A DNA stretch of 43,166 nt, from contig NZ_FNID01000025.1 of the NCBI RefSeq assembly GCF_900103835.1, positions 1-43,166 of the forward strand, read 5' to 3'. The notes under the pieces are model-generated. The model did not search any database. It saw only the letters and a program-made list of their open reading frames with translations, and was not told the origin of the DNA. Source of the DNA: Acetanaerobacterium elongatum (lineage in GTDB: Bacteria; Bacillota; Clostridia; Oscillospirales; Ruminococcaceae). A program made the translations under genes and the position numbers. Positions 42,036-43,166 of the stretch are shown in pieces; position 1 is the first letter of the stretch; the number at the start of each line of letters is the position of its first letter.

Positions 42036-42112
42036 TTTCGGCCTTAACCGAAATTTCGATCTTTCAAATCGAAAAGCACAAAACCGATGTTTGAAAGATT
42101 TATCTTTCAAAC
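42036..42112 (-). repeat. Three consecutive short inverted repeats between attenuator and ABC-F start
   Basis: GTTTGAAAGA/TCTTTCAAAC (42089-42112), TTTCGAT/ATCGAAA (42054-42074) and TTTCGG/CCGAAA (42036-42053) follow one another. On the minus strand the first two share TTTGAAAGAT. They may fold as leader hairpins near the ribosome site or be protein-binding half-sites. Confidence 0.5.
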
Positions 42113-42130
42113 TTATTCCTCCAAAACTTA

Positions 42131-42193
42131 TCAGTTATTCTGCCGCAGAAGCAAAACAAAAAGGCCGCAGAGAAGCATTGCTCCTGCGGCCAT
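42131..42193 (-). CDS. Candidate leader ORF across the attenuator hairpin (20 aa)
   Basis: The frame reads MAAGAMLLCGLFVLLLRQNN. AGGTG lies 6 nt before the ATG. Its codons run through the terminator at 42163-42191, so a translating ribosome would melt it. This is a weak call because any hairpin can contain an ORF, but the ribosome site and position fit translation-controlled attenuation. Confidence 0.25.
   Translation of the reverse strand: MAAGAMLLCGLFVLLLRQNN
42152..42191 (-). terminator. Premature terminator (attenuator) upstream of the ABC-F gene
   Basis: Minus strand: GGCCGCAG / CTGCGGCC with further pairing toward the tip (AGC...GCT), followed by TTTTTGTTTTG. It lies about 150 nt before the ATG and about 220 nt after the promoter. 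Read-through would be needed to express the ABC-F and hydrolase genes. Confidence 0.8.
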
Positions 42194-42281
42194 AAACAGC
42201 ACCTGAAATAACCGTAACGGTATAAAAACCAACGGCTAGGATATTCACTGTCTAAAGTTATCAAGGCTGTTAAAAAACAAC

Positions 42282-42335
42282 CTAAAGAGTGCTTCCTTGC
42301 TTTTTGCACCGCAAACACAACGGCTGCTTACACAT
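42282..42335 (-). CDS. Candidate leader peptide (17 aa)
   Basis: The frame reads MCKQPLCLRCKKQGSTL and ends before the attenuator hairpin, the usual place for a drug-sensing leader peptide. The ribosome site is weak (TAGGCG). A second candidate, MSGVERVKHFSC at 42364-42402, starts only about 8 nt after the predicted transcript start and is less likely. Confidence 0.3.
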   Translation of the reverse strand: MCKQPLCLRCKKQGSTL

Positions 42336-42416
42336 ACCGCTACGCCTATTAGTGCTTAAATTGTTAGCAAGAGAAGTGTTTCACTCTTTCAACTCCAGAC
42401 ATTGTAGATTACCTAT

Positions 42417-42445
42417 ATCCTAGCACGGGCGGGCTGTTCTGTCAA
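42417..42445 (-). promoter_or_regulatory. Promoter of the ABC-F leader
   Basis: Minus strand: TTGACA (42445-42440), 17-nt spacer, TAGGAT (42422-42417). It is divergent from the promoter at 42460-42488. Confidence 0.7.
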
Positions 42446-42459
42446 TACACGGGTGATAC

Positions 42460-42488
42460 TTTCAATTAAGGTATTTCTGGGCTATAAT
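42460..42488 (+). promoter_or_regulatory. Promoter of the cysteine-rich protein gene
   Basis: TTTCAA (42460-42465), 17-nt spacer, TATAAT (42483-42488). Confidence 0.7.
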
Positions 42489-42515
42489 GTAATCAAACAG
42501 CAATGGGAGGGCAGT

Positions 42516-42959
42516 ATGAACGACTTTTTTAAAATATGGTTCGGCGGTTTTGAACATGCGCTTAACCTTATCTGCGATGAGGAGCGCACTCATGTTTTAT
42601 GTGAGTGCGGCAAGGCGTGTTCGGAATCCGGCACAAAGGATTGGTACCGATCCGTGTACAATAAGTCCTCAAGCCTTGACGACTTTTTTGCGCGCCTTGG
42701 GCAAGAGAACGAATTTGTGAAAACGGAAACTGTGGAGAAGAACAGGGTATACGATCTTATCTACCCTAAATGCCTGTGTGATCTGTACACCTGCGGGTAT
42801 GTTACTACCGGCAGGCTTTGCGAGTGTTCCCGGCAAAGCTTAATTTACAATCTGAAAGCAATTCTTAACGAGCAGCCCTTTACCGTAACCTTGCTGTCAA
42901 CCGTTCTGCGCGGCGACAGTGAATGCCGTTTGCGGGTAAAGCTTTGCGAAGAACAGTAG
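42516..42959 (+). CDS. Hypothetical cysteine-rich protein
   Basis: I do not recognise this 147-residue protein with confidence. ATG 42516 has GGGAGG upstream and a good promoter. It has about a dozen cysteines in clusters: CECGKAC, YPKCLCDLYTCGY and RLCECSR. They could bind zinc or an Fe-S cluster. The end (FTVTLLSTVLRGDSECRLRVKL) resembles the last strands of small V4R-like or related ligand domains, where a similar TVLRGD-x-CRF-type ending is seen. There is no signal peptide. It is divergent from the ABC-F gene and ends about 35 bases before the right IS copy. Confidence 0.75.
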   Translation: MNDFFKIWFGGFEHALNLICDEERTHVLCECGKACSESGTKDWYRSVYNKSSSLDDFFARLGQENEFVKTETVEKNRVYDLIYPKCLCDLYTCGYVTTGRLCECSRQSLIYNLKAILNEQPFTVTLLSTVLRGDSECRLRVKLCEEQ

Positions 42960-42974
42960 TACAATCCAATATAC

Positions 42975-42990
42975 AAGAAGCGCACTTCTT
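42975..42990 (+). terminator. Small hairpin next to the IS junction
   Basis: AAGAAG / CTTCTT with a 4-nt loop lies 15 nt after the stop and 3 nt before the IS end. The stem is weak. The IS may have separated it from any T-tract. Confidence 0.3.
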
Positions 42991-42993
42991 ATG

Positions 42994-43166
42994 TGAACTG
43001 CATCCCGTCAAGAGGACAGCGAAAAAACATAAAATTTTCCCGACCAGTGGTGAACAAAACCACTGGTCGCTTTTTATGCAGCGAAGTAGAGATTAAATTT
43101 CTCTAACGGTGTCAGAACACCCAAGTTGCGTTGCACACGCCGGGTGTTGTAATAGCTGATGTAACT
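42994..43166 (-). mobile_element. IS3-family insertion sequence, 3' end (right copy)
   Basis: This is an exact reverse complement of 162-334. The terminal repeat begins TGAACTGCATCCCGTC at 42994. The transposase hairpin is at 43041-43069. The element continues beyond the window. Confidence 0.9.
43074..43166 (-). CDS. IS3-family transposase OrfB, C-terminal fragment (right copy)
   Basis: The last 30 codons and stop encode the same YISYYNTRR...LGVLTPLEKFNLYFAA tail as the left copy. The window edge cuts the rest. The protein reads leftward, so the two copies converge on the enclosed 42.7 kb. Confidence 0.88.
   Translation of the reverse strand, partial: SYISYYNTRRVQRNLGVLTPLEKFNLYFAA

Overview
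The window looks like part of the chromosome of an anaerobic, spore-forming member of the Clostridia, most likely an Oscillospiraceae-type gut or fermentative bacterium. This is inferred from an alpha/beta small acid-soluble spore protein, a PdaA-type cortex deacetylase, an iron-only hydrogenase, a PduL phosphotransacylase, strong AGGAGG ribosome sites, clear sigma-A promoters and many GTG/TTG starts. No ribosomal RNA, CRISPR array or prophage module was found. The species cannot be named from the sequence alone.

Layout. Both window ends are the same IS3-family insertion sequence in inverted orientation: 162-334 and 42994-43166 are identical reverse complements. Next to the left copy is an orphan hypothetical gene, then divergent Rrf2 (IscR-like) and TetR regulators and a family 3 glycosidase (to 4.8 kb). 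Housekeeping metabolism follows: aspartate carbamoyltransferase with a fused PyrI-like zinc tail, thioredoxin and a small transaldolase (4.9-7.4 kb). A sporulation-flavoured patch holds SASP, a coiled-coil protein and a PdaA-like lipoprotein (7.5-10.3 kb). Enolase, a CofE-like ligase, tRNA-Arg(ACG) and an unusual [FeFe]-hydrogenase-like protein follow (10.5-14.3 kb).

The main accessory island (14.3-22.7 kb) is a carbohydrate-uptake locus: AraC regulator, lipoprotein binding protein, two permeases, a beta-xylosidase-like GH3 enzyme and a CE4 deacetylase. It probably imports and trims short, possibly acetylated, hemicellulose oligosaccharides. It has no ATPase gene of its own. A catabolite-type operator lies exactly in the promoter spacer of the binding-protein gene.

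From 22.7 to 43 kb the genes are mixed: PduL, family-4 uracil-DNA glycosylase, a GT2-GtrA fusion, an acyltransferase, a MocR regulator divergent from an aldo/keto reductase, a chemoreceptor, a MerR-controlled ABC exporter, uridine phosphorylase, CorA with a long structured leader, an enlarged PRPP synthetase, hemerythrin, a DUF2804 protein, and an ABC-F antibiotic-resistance-type ATPase followed by an alpha/beta hydrolase. The ABC-F gene has a leader with a premature terminator. A cysteine-rich hypothetical protein abuts the right IS copy.

The most interesting regulatory structures are the corA leader (about 36.0-36.2 kb), the ABC-F attenuator (42.0-42.4 kb), the paired 19-bp-spacer MerR promoters (31.35 and 32.30 kb), and the operator and direct repeats upstream of the sugar ABC operon.
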